This document shows, piece by piece, positions 13,878-21,878 of a stretch of DNA of 51,427 bases (position 1 is its first letter; every line of letters begins with the position of its first letter). A model generated the notes under the pieces. The model was given only the letters and a program-made list of their open reading frames with translations. It was not told the DNA's origin and searched no databases. The translations under genes and the position numbers were made by a program. Source of the DNA: Gammaproteobacteria bacterium (lineage in GTDB: Bacteria > Pseudomonadota > Gammaproteobacteria > DSM-19610); assembly GCA_015494295.1 (NCBI GenBank), contig WGBO01000054.1:1-51427 (forward strand), read 5' to 3'.

Positions 13878-15763
13878 CAGGCGCTCTTGCGCCCCGGCCC
13901 GGCTTTTTTCAGGTGAACCAGCAACAGCGAAATCGCCGCCGGCGTCACCCCCGGAATACGCGCGGCCTGGCCAATGGTCCCGGGCCGCACCGCCAGCAGT
14001 TTCTCCCGCACCTCGGACGACAGGCCGCGCACCTGGCGGTAGTCCAGGTCGGTTGGCAAGGGCTTGTTTTCGTTACGCTGCTGACGCGCGATCTCCTCCC
14101 GCTGGCGGGCGATATAACCATGATAGCGCGCCTGTATCTCCACCTGTTCGGCGACGGCGCCGGTCTCGCCAGGCCCCACACCGTCGAGCTGCATGAGCGT
14201 GGCATAGTCGAGGCCGGGACGGCGCAACAGCTCGGCGACACGCTGCTCGCTGCCCAGGCGCTCGCCGCTTTGGGCCTCTAGCTGTTCGGCGCGGGGCGTT
14301 CCGGGCCGGACCCACAGCCCGTGCAGGCGCCGCTGTTCGCGTTCGATGGCCTCGCGCTTGCGCTCGAAGCTGCGCCAGCGCGTATCGTCGACCAGGCCCA
14401 GGCGGCGCCCGGTTTCCGTCAGGCGCAGGTCGGCATTGTCCTCGCGCAACAGCAGGCGGTATTCGGCGCGGCTGGTGAACATCCGGTACGGTTCACCAGT
14501 ACCTCGCGTGATCAGGTCGTCGATCATCACGCCAATGTAAGCCTCGTCCCGGCGCGGACTCCAGCCTTCCTCCCCGCGCGCCAGCCGCGCCGCGTTGATG
14601 CCGGCCACCAGCCCCTGCGCCGCGGCCTCCTCGTAACCAGTGGTGCCGTTGATCTGGCCGGCAAAGAAAAGGCCGGCCAGAAATTTCGTTTCCAGGGTGG
14701 CGCGCAGGTCGCGTGGGTCGAAAAAGTCGTATTCGATGGCATAACCGGGGCGGGTGATATGCGCCCGCTCGAAACCGGGAATGGCGTGCACCAGCGCCTG
14801 CTGCACGTCGAACGGCAGGCTGGTGGAAATGCCGTTGGGGTATACCTCGTGGGTGTCCAGGCCTTCCGGCTCGATGAAGATCTGGTGCGAATCCTTGTCG
14901 GCAAAACGCACCACCTTGTCCTCGATGGAGGGGCAATAACGGGGCCCGGCGCCCTCGATGACGCCCGAATACATGGGCGAGCGGTCCAGCCCGGCGCGGA
15001 TGATGTCATGCACCTGTTCAGTGGTGGCGGTAATGTGGCAACAGACCTGGCGCGGGTGTTCGCTGCCGTCGGACAGGAAGGAGAAGGCCGGCACCGGGTC
15101 GTCGCCTGGCTGTTCCTGCAGGGTGCTGTAATCGATACTGCGCCCGTCGATGCGCGGGGGCGTGCCGGTTTTCAGGCGCTCGACCCGGAACGGCAGCGCG
15201 CGCAGGCGTTCGGCCAGCGCATTGGCCGGGGGGTCGCCGGCCCGGCCGCCCTGGTAGTTGGACAACCCGATATGGATGCGGCCGCCCAGGAAGGTGCCCA
15301 CCGCCAGCACCACCGCGTCGGCGCTGAAGCGGAGCCCCATCTGGGTGACCACGCCGGTGACGCGCTCGCCGTCGACGATCAGGTCGTCGACCGCCTGCTG
15401 GAACAGGGTCAGGCCCGGCTGGTTTTCCAGCGCGTGGCGGATGGCGCGCCGGTACAACTGGCGGTCGGCCTGGCAGCGGGTGGCGCGCACCGCCGGCCCC
15501 TTGCTGGCATTCAGACGCCGGAACTGGATACCGGCCCGGTCGGCGGCCAGCCCCATGACGCCACCCAGTGCGTCGATCTCCTTGACCAGGTGACCCTTGC
15601 CGATGCCACCGATGGCCGGGTTGCAACTCATCTGCCCGAGGGTCTCGATATTGTGCGTCAGCAAAAGGGTACGCGCGCCACTGCGCGCCGCGGCCAGCGC
15701 AGCCTCTGTGCCGGCGTGGCCGCCGCCGACCACGATGACCTGGTAGTGTTGCGGATCCGTCAT
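13877..15763 (-). CDS. mnmG: tRNA U34 carboxymethylaminomethyl-modifying enzyme, FAD subunit
   Basis: Works with MnmE to install the cmnm5 group on wobble uridine 34. The 628-residue protein has the N-terminal dinucleotide-binding motif [14 protein letters not shown], the signatures [19 protein letters not shown] and [17 protein letters not shown], and a C-terminal helical domain with [15 protein letters not shown] that contacts MnmE and tRNA. Its partner mnmE is 4.7 kb away here, with five unrelated genes between them. In several gammaproteobacteria the two are close neighbours. Confidence 0.98.
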   Translation of the reverse strand: MTDPQHYQVIVVGGGHAGTEAALAAARSGARTLLLTHNIETLGQMSCNPAIGGIGKGHLVKEIDALGGVMGLAADRAGIQFRRLNASKGPAVRATRCQADRQLYRRAIRHALENQPGLTLFQQAVDDLIVDGERVTGVVTQMGLRFSADAVVLAVGTFLGGRIHIGLSNYQGGRAGDPPANALAERLRALPFRVERLKTGTPPRIDGRSIDYSTLQEQPGDDPVPAFSFLSDGSEHPRQVCCHITATTEQVHDIIRAGLDRSPMYSGVIEGAGPRYCPSIEDKVVRFADKDSHQIFIEPEGLDTHEVYPNGISTSLPFDVQQALVHAIPGFERAHITRPGYAIEYDFFDPRDLRATLETKFLAGLFFAGQINGTTGYEEAAAQGLVAGINAARLARGEEGWSPRRDEAYIGVMIDDLITRGTGEPYRMFTSRAEYRLLLREDNADLRLTETGRRLGLVDDTRWRSFERKREAIEREQRRLHGLWVRPGTPRAEQLEAQSGERLGSEQRVAELLRRPGLDYATLMQLDGVGPGETGAVAEQVEIQARYHGYIARQREEIARQQRNENKPLPTDLDYRQVRGLSSEVREKLLAVRPGTIGQAARIPGVTPAAISLLLVHLKKAGPGRKSA

Positions 15764-15863
15764 GATGGTGTTGAAAACCGGGTGAAAAGACCCTGCATTG
15801 TACCCCAGATCGGCGTCCGGCGCGCCATTCCGGCCTGTGTCCCGCCACCTGCCTCCAAACCGG

Positions 15864-15889
15864 AAGTTTTTATAGCCAGCTATAAACTT
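15864..15889. promoter_or_regulatory. Imperfect inverted repeat upstream of mnmG
   Basis: AAGTTTTTATAGC and GCTATAAACTT are complementary except for a two-base bulge. They lie in an AT-rich gap (about 15860-15930) between the glycosyltransferase and mnmG, about 100 bp before the mnmG start. A nearby TTGACA (15905-15910, plus strand) lacks a good -10 partner. It could be an operator or a processed hairpin; the function is unknown. Confidence 0.3.
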
Positions 15890-15928
15890 GGTTGTTAGTC
15901 TATTTTGACATCAATATATAATTGGTAG

Positions 15929-16969
15929 TTATAGCAGTGAGTTATCGACAGCCTGTTTCAGCGCCCGGGCGACGGCCATTTCACTGTACTCGCGCTCGAC
16001 ACGCGCAAAAGCGGCCCGGGCCAGGCGTTGACGCAGGTTGTCATCACCCAGCATGCGCTCGATGCCGGCCGCCAGACCGGGCGCGTCGTCCACGTCGAAG
16101 AACAGCGCCTCGCGGTTGTCGGCGAACATCGCCCGGTGACCCTCGGCGCGCGACAGCAACAGCGGGATGCCCGCCGCCGCCCCCTGCAAGGGCGTCAGCC
16201 CGAAGGCGTCGGAGCGCGCCGGGACACACAACAGATCCAGTTCGCCGAGAAAATCCGTGACCTCCGCCGGCTCGATCCAGCCGCGCAATTCCACACTGCC
16301 CGCCAGGCCGAGCGCCCCGATACGCGCCCGGAGGTCCGCCTCGCGCTCACCTTCCCCGGCAATCAGCGCGCGAAACGCCCGCCCCTGCCGCCGCAGGCAA
16401 CCCAATGCCTCGACCAGCAGATCGAACCCCTTCACCGGGTCGAATCGGCCCAGTGCGCCGATGACCGGCGGCTGGCGACGCGCGGCGAGCGCTGGACAGC
16501 CCTGCCCTGGCAACGGAACACTGTTAGGAACCCGGTAGACAGGCTTTTCACCACCGCCCGGCGCCGACCGTACCCGGTCGCGGAGGGTTTCGGTCAGCAC
16601 GATCACGGCGTCGGCGCGCAGCAAGCGCCGCACCTTGCAACTGTGGGTGACGGCCAGCACCGGCGTGCCCGGCCCCAGCGCCCGCGCCAACAGGGCCACC
16701 GAACGGCTGCAATGGGCAATGGCGACGGACGGGCGCCGTGGTCGCAGCCGCCGCGCCAGGCGCCAGGCGGCCAGGTAGTCGTAGTGGCCGTGGTTTCGCA
16801 CCCGCAACAGTTCGACGCCCTCGGGAATCCCCGGGGGATCGGCCGGCAGGGAATCGGCCACCGGCATCAGCACCTCGTGGCCCTGGTCCAGGAGCAGGCG
16901 CGCATAGTCGCACACCACCCGCCAGCGGCCGCCGGTGGCATCGCCAAGAACGCTGTTGATAATGAGCAC
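15929..16969 (-). CDS. GT4-family glycosyltransferase
   Basis: Predicted GT-B-fold sugar transferase for a surface polysaccharide, LPS or a glycoconjugate; donor and acceptor are unknown. The 346-residue protein begins MLIINSVLGDATGGRWRV, has an N-terminal acceptor domain, then the linker and donor domain marked by GALGRFDPVKGFDLLVEAL and GEGEREADLRARI. The usual C-terminal E-x7-E pair appears as D and Q in ARSDAFGLTPLQGAAAG, so the second acidic residue that normally contacts the donor is replaced. There is no signal peptide or membrane segment. It belongs to the block inserted between mnmG and mnmE, but is separated from the porin gene by a terminator and about 230 bp, so it may be transcribed alone. 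Confidence 0.8.
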   Translation of the reverse strand: MLIINSVLGDATGGRWRVVCDYARLLLDQGHEVLMPVADSLPADPPGIPEGVELLRVRNHGHYDYLAAWRLARRLRPRRPSVAIAHCSRSVALLARALGPGTPVLAVTHSCKVRRLLRADAVIVLTETLRDRVRSAPGGGEKPVYRVPNSVPLPGQGCPALAARRQPPVIGALGRFDPVKGFDLLVEALGCLRRQGRAFRALIAGEGEREADLRARIGALGLAGSVELRGWIEPAEVTDFLGELDLLCVPARSDAFGLTPLQGAAAGIPLLLSRAEGHRAMFADNREALFFDVDDAPGLAAGIERMLGDDNLRQRLARAAFARVEREYSEMAVARALKQAVDNSLL

Positions 16970-17158
16970 GCCGTCGTATCCCGGTTGAGTTCCCGGGGGA
17001 CATGCTAATGGATTGGCGCGGAAACGCGAGTATCAGGGCCGGGTGGCGATACGCTGGAGATTCTGCGGGCCCAGACCAGCGGGAAACGGCGCGGTGAAAC
17101 GGGAATGAGGCGCCTTCGTATCATGATGACGTTTCCCCCGAAGCCAGTATGAAAGTGG

Positions 17159-17184
17159 AGCGGGGCGGTCACATCCGCCCCGCT
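17159..17184 (-). terminator. Rho-independent-like terminator after the porin gene
   Basis: AGCGGGGCGG (17159-17168) and CCGCCCCGCT (17175-17184) form a perfect 10-bp GC-rich stem with a 6-nt loop, 12 bp after the porin stop codon. On the minus strand it is followed by CCACTTTCAT, only a weak T-tract. Confidence 0.6.
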
Positions 17185-17196
17185 CAAGGGAGGAAA

Positions 17197-18525
17197 CTAG
17201 AAGATGGCCAGAACCTGGAGGGTGAGCCGGTTTTCCAGCCCGTCCGCGATCTCGTTGGGCGGGGCCGAAGACGAGAAGTCCGGTGCTTCCTGGTTTCGGA
17301 ACTCGTAGTTCACCACCGCGCGGGTCTTCTTGTTGAAGAAGTACTGTGCGCCCAGCGTCAGCGTGTCGAACTCGCGCTCGGCGGTCTTGTCGTTGCTGAG
17401 GCGGTCGAGGTAGTCGTAGCGGACGTCCAATTCCAGCTTCGGCGTAACCGCGTAACCCAGGTGTACATACCAGCCATCGGCCTTGCCTTCCGGAGCCAGG
17501 TTGATCGAGGCAATATTGTTGGTTGCGTTGGGCGCATTGGCCACCGAACCGGGCCGCGCGCCACCGTCGGTGCCGTTACGCACCATGCCGTCTGCCTTGA
17601 TGTACTCCGCGGCGGCACGCCACTTGCCCTTGCGGTAAGTCGTACCCACGCCCCAGCGGTCACGTTCGAAATCACGCTGGTTGCCAAAGCTGGCATCGAC
17701 CTTTTTCAGGGTGCGTTCACCGTCGTGACGCCAGGCGAACAGCTTCCACCCCTGCCGGCGCGCGCCCTTGCCGCCGAACACCCGCTCTGACGACCAGTAG
17801 ATATAGGTGTCCTTGTCGTTGTTGTTGTCGCCACGGTTAAGGCCGTTGCCGTTACCGACCATGACGGCGTAACTGTGTTCCCAGTCTCCGCGTTTGAAAA
17901 TATCGAACATCTGCACACCGATGTCACGAAAAGCGCCCACCGAGCCGTTCGGCGCGTTCTTGTCGTTGATGTCCGACCCGTCGCCGTCCAGGAAACGTTC
18001 CAGTAACAACTGGTCCGTTACGTTGGTGAAGTTGATGTAGTCGAACACATGGATGGCCTGCAGGCCTTCCTCGGCCGTTGGCGTCTTGAACTGGCCGATA
18101 CGAATCCGCGCGCCGGGAATGTGATTGAGCGTTATGCTCGCGTCGGTCAGCGCCACGTCGGAACTGAAATGGGTGATGCCGTTTTTGCCGGCTTCCGCCA
18201 GAAAGAAATAGTTCGTTTTGCTGTCCAGCGGAAAGTTGGTACCCCGGATACCGATACGGGCGCGACGCAACTGGAAGGTGTTGGTGGACTTGCGATCCGG
18301 CGCGACGCGATTGAATACCGCCGGCTGGCCTTTCCACGGGCCCGCCTTGAGCTTGGTGTCCTCGAGGTACGTGTACTGCGGCTGTATGAAACCCCACAGT
18401 CGCGCGCGATCGCTCGACCCCGCCGGCTCGGTGCCCTGAAGGGCCAGCCAGTTGGCGGCGTCCGCCGCGGTTGCCGTCAGTCCGGCTGCAAACGCTGTCG
18501 CCAGCGCCAGTTTTGAAAATTTCAT
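17197..18525 (-). CDS. Outer-membrane porin, phosphate-selective porin O/P-like
   Basis: Predicted beta-barrel channel. The 442-residue precursor has a signal peptide (MKFSKLALATAFAAGLTATAA, cleavage near residue 23), many alternating aromatic strands (for example LWGFIQPQYTYLED, QLRRARIGIRG) and a C-terminal phenylalanine in LTLQVLAIF, the BAM-recognised terminal strand. The strand pattern and the RRARIGIRG region resemble the OprO/OprP family, but phosphate selectivity cannot be judged from sequence. The start has a strong ribosome binding site (GGGAGGAG). It follows the secreted DsrE-like gene by 35 bp on the same strand, so both are probably one operon, divergent from the ECF sigma gene. 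Confidence 0.85.
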   Translation of the reverse strand: MKFSKLALATAFAAGLTATAADAANWLALQGTEPAGSSDRARLWGFIQPQYTYLEDTKLKAGPWKGQPAVFNRVAPDRKSTNTFQLRRARIGIRGTNFPLDSKTNYFFLAEAGKNGITHFSSDVALTDASITLNHIPGARIRIGQFKTPTAEEGLQAIHVFDYINFTNVTDQLLLERFLDGDGSDINDKNAPNGSVGAFRDIGVQMFDIFKRGDWEHSYAVMVGNGNGLNRGDNNNDKDTYIYWSSERVFGGKGARRQGWKLFAWRHDGERTLKKVDASFGNQRDFERDRWGVGTTYRKGKWRAAAEYIKADGMVRNGTDGGARPGSVANAPNATNNIASINLAPEGKADGWYVHLGYAVTPKLELDVRYDYLDRLSNDKTAEREFDTLTLGAQYFFNKKTRAVVNYEFRNQEAPDFSSSAPPNEIADGLENRLTLQVLAIF

Positions 18526-18560
18526 AATACTCCTCCCACCTCGTGTGGATGTGTTCTTGT

Positions 18561-19010
18561 TCAGGGTTTAACCAGCGTGTAGCCCTGGTCGACCAGATCG
18601 ATGATCCGCACCACGCCGGCCGAAACGTGTTTGGCATTGCTGTTCAGGGCGGGCTCGCTGCCCAGTTTCCGGGTCACCTTGCGCAAGGTGTTCGAACAGG
18701 CGCTGAAACGCACGCCACTTCCGGAAGCCAGGCTGTCGATGCGACTGGCGTTCGAGTTGTCCGCGAACAGCAGGCGCAGACCGGGCCCGAAAGCCACGAT
18801 TTCCACATCCACCTTGTCCGGGCCGTAGTACTTGATCAGGTTGCTGGCGACGTTCAGCACCAGCGTCTGCTTGTAGGCGTCCCGGTCGCTGATCTGAAGC
18901 ACAACCTTCTTTTCGGCGAACGGCTTGTCATCCGCGGCCTGCGTCCAGGGCGCCAGGCACAACAGCCAGGCGATCATCAGCCAGCGGAATGGCCGGTTCA
19001 GTTTCTTCAT
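18561..19010 (-). CDS. Secreted DsrE-like protein
   Basis: Predicted periplasmic single-domain protein of the DsrE/DsrF-like fold. I choose ATG 19008-19010 because AGGAGG lies just upstream (19015-19020). It gives 149 residues starting MKKLNRPFRWLMIAWLL, a signal peptide with cleavage after TQA (about residue 25). An upstream in-frame start at 19043 would bury the signal. The mature domain has KKVVLQISD, VEIVAFGPGLRLLF and VRFSACSNTLRKV; Cys105 is the only cysteine of the mature protein. The same pattern (VLHIGDSD, VEVVANAGGLDLL, VQFIACMNAI) recurs in the periplasmic part of the anti-sigma factor encoded divergently. Classic DsrE proteins handle protein-bound sulfur in the cytoplasm; what a secreted version does is unknown. 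Confidence 0.8.
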   Translation of the reverse strand: MKKLNRPFRWLMIAWLLCLAPWTQAADDKPFAEKKVVLQISDRDAYKQTLVLNVASNLIKYYGPDKVDVEIVAFGPGLRLLFADNSNASRIDSLASGSGVRFSACSNTLRKVTRKLGSEPALNSNAKHVSAGVVRIIDLVDQGYTLVKP

Positions 19011-19071
19011 TAGCTCCTCCTGATATAGCGGTTTTTTACGCATGCCCGCGACCCGACGCGGGGCTGTCCTG

Positions 19072-19100
19072 TAGAGAACGCGGCCCCTGCTTTTATTCCC
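19072..19100 (-). promoter_or_regulatory. ECF-type promoter candidate for the DsrE-porin operon
   Basis: On the minus strand GGGAATAAAAGC (complement of 19089-19100) and GTTCTCTA (complement of 19072-19079) are spaced as the -35 and -10 of an ECF promoter (about 15 bp between the GGAATAA and TCTCTA cores). It points to the secreted DsrE gene, whose ATG is about 60 bp downstream. Recognition by the sigma factor encoded next door is inference from position. Confidence 0.45.
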
Positions 19101-19104
19101 GATC

Positions 19105-19135
19105 GAAATAAAAACGTGGAAGGTGAAATAAAACG
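19105..19135 (+). repeat. 20-bp-spaced direct repeat GAAATAAAA(A)CG upstream of the sigma gene
   Basis: GAAATAAAAACG (19105-19116) and GAAATAAAACG (19125-19135) are direct repeats one to two helix turns apart, 15-45 bp before the sigma factor start. The inverted GGAATAAAAGC of the divergent promoter (19089-19099) is related. They may be operator or -35 elements for the sigma operon. Confidence 0.45.
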
Positions 19136-19150
19136 CGAAGCTGCTGCATC

Positions 19151-19726
19151 ATGGAAGGTATGGGCATAATTTCATGTATCAAAAGCGGTGCCGCCATGCG
19201 CTCGCGCATCGCCGCGTCGCGGGAGCGCTTGTACCGTGTGGCACTGGCCTGGTGCGGCGACGACATGCTTGCCGACGACCTGGTTCAGGAAACCCTGTCG
19301 CTGGCGCTGCAGAAGGTGCACCAGCTTCGCGATCACGAACGCCTGAACGCCTGGCTGTACAGTATTCTCAACAATCGCTGGAAACAGTACCTGCGCAGCC
19401 GGCGTCCGCACGAAGACCTCGACGACGACCGGGTGTGCGACAAGCCCGGTCCGGACACACTGGTCGACCGTTTTGAGATCGTCAGCCGGGTACGGATGGC
19501 TGTCGCCGCGTTGCCGCTGGAACAGCGGCGAGTCCTGGCGCTGGTTGACCTGGAAGGATTTTCCTACAATGACGTCGCCGAGATTCTCGAAATTCCGGCG
19601 GGCACAGTCATGAGCCGGTTGCACCGCGCGCGAAAGGGACTGATCCGGTTGCTCGAACCGGATCAGGCGACAGGGAACGGCGCCACGAATGAAAACACCA
19701 GTGCATCACTGAGAAGGGTAAAGTGA
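19151..19726 (+). CDS. ECF-family RNA polymerase sigma factor
   Basis: Alternative sigma factor of the extracytoplasmic-function (sigma-70 group 4) type. The 191-residue protein has region 2 at about residues 24-90 (ERLYRVALAWCGDD, ADDLVQETLSLALQKV, LNAWLYSILNNRWKQYLR) and region 4 at about 115-166 (LPLEQRRVLALVDLEGFSY, DVAEILEIPAGTVMSRL, RARKGL), with no N-terminal region 1. The family fit is clear; the exact ECF group cannot be assigned by eye. The next gene overlaps it by 4 bp (GTGA) and encodes a membrane anti-sigma factor, the standard arrangement. The start could also be Met4 or Met16. Regulation is probably by sequestration at the membrane and autoregulation. Confidence 0.93.
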   Translation: MEGMGIISCIKSGAAMRSRIAASRERLYRVALAWCGDDMLADDLVQETLSLALQKVHQLRDHERLNAWLYSILNNRWKQYLRSRRPHEDLDDDRVCDKPGPDTLVDRFEIVSRVRMAVAALPLEQRRVLALVDLEGFSYNDVAEILEIPAGTVMSRLHRARKGLIRLLEPDQATGNGATNENTSASLRRVK

Positions 19727-20445
19727 TCAAGATGAACAAACACCATTGGGACGATGCGACATTGAGCGCCTATATCGATGGAGAACTCGATGCCGGCACG
19801 CAGAACGCGCTGCTCGAGGCCATGGCCCATGACAAATCCCTGTCCGAAGAGGTGTGCCGTCTGCGCCGCACCCGTGACTGGATGCGCAGCGGTTTCGGTT
19901 CCGCCGAACCGCCGCAACGCGCCCTGCCGAAGGCGCGCGCGCACTGGCCCAGGCTTCGCAGCGGGCTGGCGGCCTCGCTCATGGCGCTGGCCATCGGTGT
20001 CGGCGGCGGTCTGCTGGGTTATGTCTGCGCCGAGCGTGAACACCCGGCCGGGATGGCGCAGGCCACCGACCCCAACCGCATCGTGCTGCATATCGGCGAT
20101 TCCGACCCGAAACATTTTGGCGTGCTACTCGACTACACCGAGAAATTCCTGAACGAGCACCGCAACGACGGCGTCAAGGTCGAGGTGGTCGCCAATGCCG
20201 GCGGCCTGGACCTGTTGCGCGTGCACGGCTCGGCCTACGAGGCTCGCGTGCGCGCCATCAACGAGAAGTACGACAACGTGCAGTTCATCGCCTGCATGAA
20301 TGCCATCCGCAACCTGGAGAAGGCCGGTATCGACGCCGACCTGATCCAGGACGTGCACACCGGCGAAACCGCCGTGGACCACATCGTCAAGCGCCTGCGC
20401 GAGGGCTGGACCTATCGCAAGGTCGATTCGCTCAGCGATATCTAG
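19723..20445 (+). CDS. Membrane anti-sigma factor with periplasmic DsrE-like domain
   Basis: Predicted one-pass inhibitor of the upstream sigma factor, with an unusual sensor. Residues 8-60 (LSAYIDGELDAG, ALLEAMAHDKSLSEEV) look like the cytoplasmic anti-sigma domain, but the HxxxCxxC zinc motif of many ZAS proteins is absent. A transmembrane helix covers about 79-103 (LAASLMALAIGVGGGLLGYV). The periplasmic part, about 118-233, is DsrE-like: RIVLHIGDSDPKHFG, VKVEVVANAGGLDLLRVHG, VQFIACMNAIRNLEKAG and EGWTYRKV. Cys191 aligns with Cys105 of the secreted DsrE-like protein; Cys102 lies at the membrane surface. The GTG start overlaps the sigma stop and has AGAAGGG before it; ATG 19732 is an alternative. 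An anti-sigma/DsrE fusion is new to me. Function is inferred from architecture and neighbours. Confidence 0.8.
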   Translation: MIKMNKHHWDDATLSAYIDGELDAGTQNALLEAMAHDKSLSEEVCRLRRTRDWMRSGFGSAEPPQRALPKARAHWPRLRSGLAASLMALAIGVGGGLLGYVCAEREHPAGMAQATDPNRIVLHIGDSDPKHFGVLLDYTEKFLNEHRNDGVKVEVVANAGGLDLLRVHGSAYEARVRAINEKYDNVQFIACMNAIRNLEKAGIDADLIQDVHTGETAVDHIVKRLREGWTYRKVDSLSDI

Positions 20446-20494
20446 TTTCCGGTGACTCCAGCCATCGCCCCGGGTGACCCCGGGTATCTTCCGA

Positions 20495-20518
20495 CCCCGC
20501 GCACGCGGGGTTTTATTT
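20495..20518 (+). terminator. Rho-independent terminator of the sigma/anti-sigma operon
   Basis: CCCCGC-GCAC-GCGGGG followed by TTTTATTT, 49 bp after the anti-sigma stop. It overlaps the mnmE stop codon (20513) on the other strand, so it is squeezed between convergent genes; only the plus orientation has a T-tract. Confidence 0.85.
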
Positions 20519-21856
20519 GCCGATACAGAACCCGGCAAAGATCTCGCCCAGCAGGTCGTCGCTGGAAAACTCGCCGGTGATGGAGGACAAATGCTGCTGG
20601 GCGAGACGCAGTTCCTCCGCCAGCAGTTCGCCCCGGCCGGCGCCAAGCTGACTCTCTGCCATGTCCAGGTGTTCGTCCGCCCGGCGCAGGGCATCGAGGT
20701 GGCGGCGGCGCGCGCTGAAATTCCCGGAAACACCCGACCGGTAACCCATGCACAGCTTGAGGTGCTCGCGCAGGGCGTCCATGCCGGCGCCACTCCGGGT
20801 ACTGATCGCAAACGCAATGGCATCGCCCTCGTCCAGGCTGCCCGCCTGGCGCCCGCTAAGGTCGATCTTGCTGAACACACGGGTATGCGGCAGCGCCTCG
20901 GGCAGGGCGGACAGGATATCCCGGTCCTGCGGCGTGAAACCCTGCTGGTCGTCGATCACCAGCAACACCCGGTCGGCCTGGCGGATCTGGTCCCAGGCGC
21001 GGCGGATGCCTTCCTGTTCCACCCGGTCGTTGCTGTCACGCAGGCCGGCGGTGTCGATAACGTGCAGCGGCATGCCGTCGATCTGGATATGTTCACGCAG
21101 TATGTCGCGGGTGGTGCCCGCGACATCGGTGACAATCGCGGCGTCGCGGCCGGCCAGGGCGTTTAGCAGGCTGGACTTGCCGGCGTTGGGTCGTCCGGCG
21201 ATGACCAGCGTCATGCCGTCGCGCAACAACCGGCCTTGTCGCGCCCGGGCGCGCACCGCCGCCAGTCGCTCGCGAACGGAAGCGAGCCGCGCGGCAACCT
21301 GGCCGTCGCCGAGAAAATCGATTTCCTCGTCCGGGAAGTCGATCGCGGCCTCCACGTAGGTTCGTAGTTCGATCAGGCTGTCAACCAGGTCATGGATCCG
21401 TCGCGAGAACTCGCCTTCGAGCGAACGGTTGGCGGCGCGCGCCGCCTGTTCGGTATCACTGTCGATCAGGTCCGCAATGGCTTCCGCCTGGGCCAGGTCC
21501 AGCTTGTCGTTGAGAAAGGCCCGTTCGGAAAATTCGCCGGGCCGCGCGGCGCGGGCGCCGAGCGCCAGCAGGCGCGCCAGCAGCATGTCCAGCACCACCG
21601 GGCCGCCGTGGGCATGCAACTCGACGACCTGTTCGCCGGTAAAGGAATGCGGGGCAGGGAAGTAGAGCAGCAGGCCTTCGTCGATACGACTGCCGTCGGC
21701 GTCGCGGAACACCCTGAGTTCGGCAAGGCGGGGAGCCGGCAGGGGGCCGGCCACCTGTTCCGCGATCTCCGGCGCCCGCGGTCCGGACAGGCGGATGATG
21801 CCCACCCCGCCACGGCCCGGTGGCGTGGCGACGGCGGCAATGGTGTCGGCCTGCAC
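20513..21856 (-). CDS. mnmE: tRNA modification GTPase MnmE
   Basis: Partner of MnmG in cmnm5 modification of U34; a dimerising GTPase with an N-terminal tetrahydrofolate-binding domain. The 447-residue protein starts [20 protein letters not shown] and has the G1 loop [10 protein letters not shown]2/G3 VAGTTRD and DTAGLRD, and the invariant C-terminal FCIGK with the reactive cysteine. All motifs are intact. It lies upstream of nothing on this strand except the terminator; yidC precedes it by 22 bp. Confidence 0.98.
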   Translation of the reverse strand: MQADTIAAVATPPGRGGVGIIRLSGPRAPEIAEQVAGPLPAPRLAELRVFRDADGSRIDEGLLLYFPAPHSFTGEQVVELHAHGGPVVLDMLLARLLALGARAARPGEFSERAFLNDKLDLAQAEAIADLIDSDTEQAARAANRSLEGEFSRRIHDLVDSLIELRTYVEAAIDFPDEEIDFLGDGQVAARLASVRERLAAVRARARQGRLLRDGMTLVIAGRPNAGKSSLLNALAGRDAAIVTDVAGTTRDILREHIQIDGMPLHVIDTAGLRDSNDRVEQEGIRRAWDQIRQADRVLLVIDDQQGFTPQDRDILSALPEALPHTRVFSKIDLSGRQAGSLDEGDAIAFAISTRSGAGMDALREHLKLCMGYRSGVSGNFSARRRHLDALRRADEHLDMAESQLGAGRGELLAEELRLAQQHLSSITGEFSSDDLLGEIFAGFCIGK

Positions 21857-21878
21857 GGTTTGTCCGTCGCGGGCGCGG

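Noticed and set aside
17005..17187. 60-codon frame between glycosyltransferase and porin genes
   Set aside because: It runs through the porin terminator and resembles no protein; composition is not gene-like.
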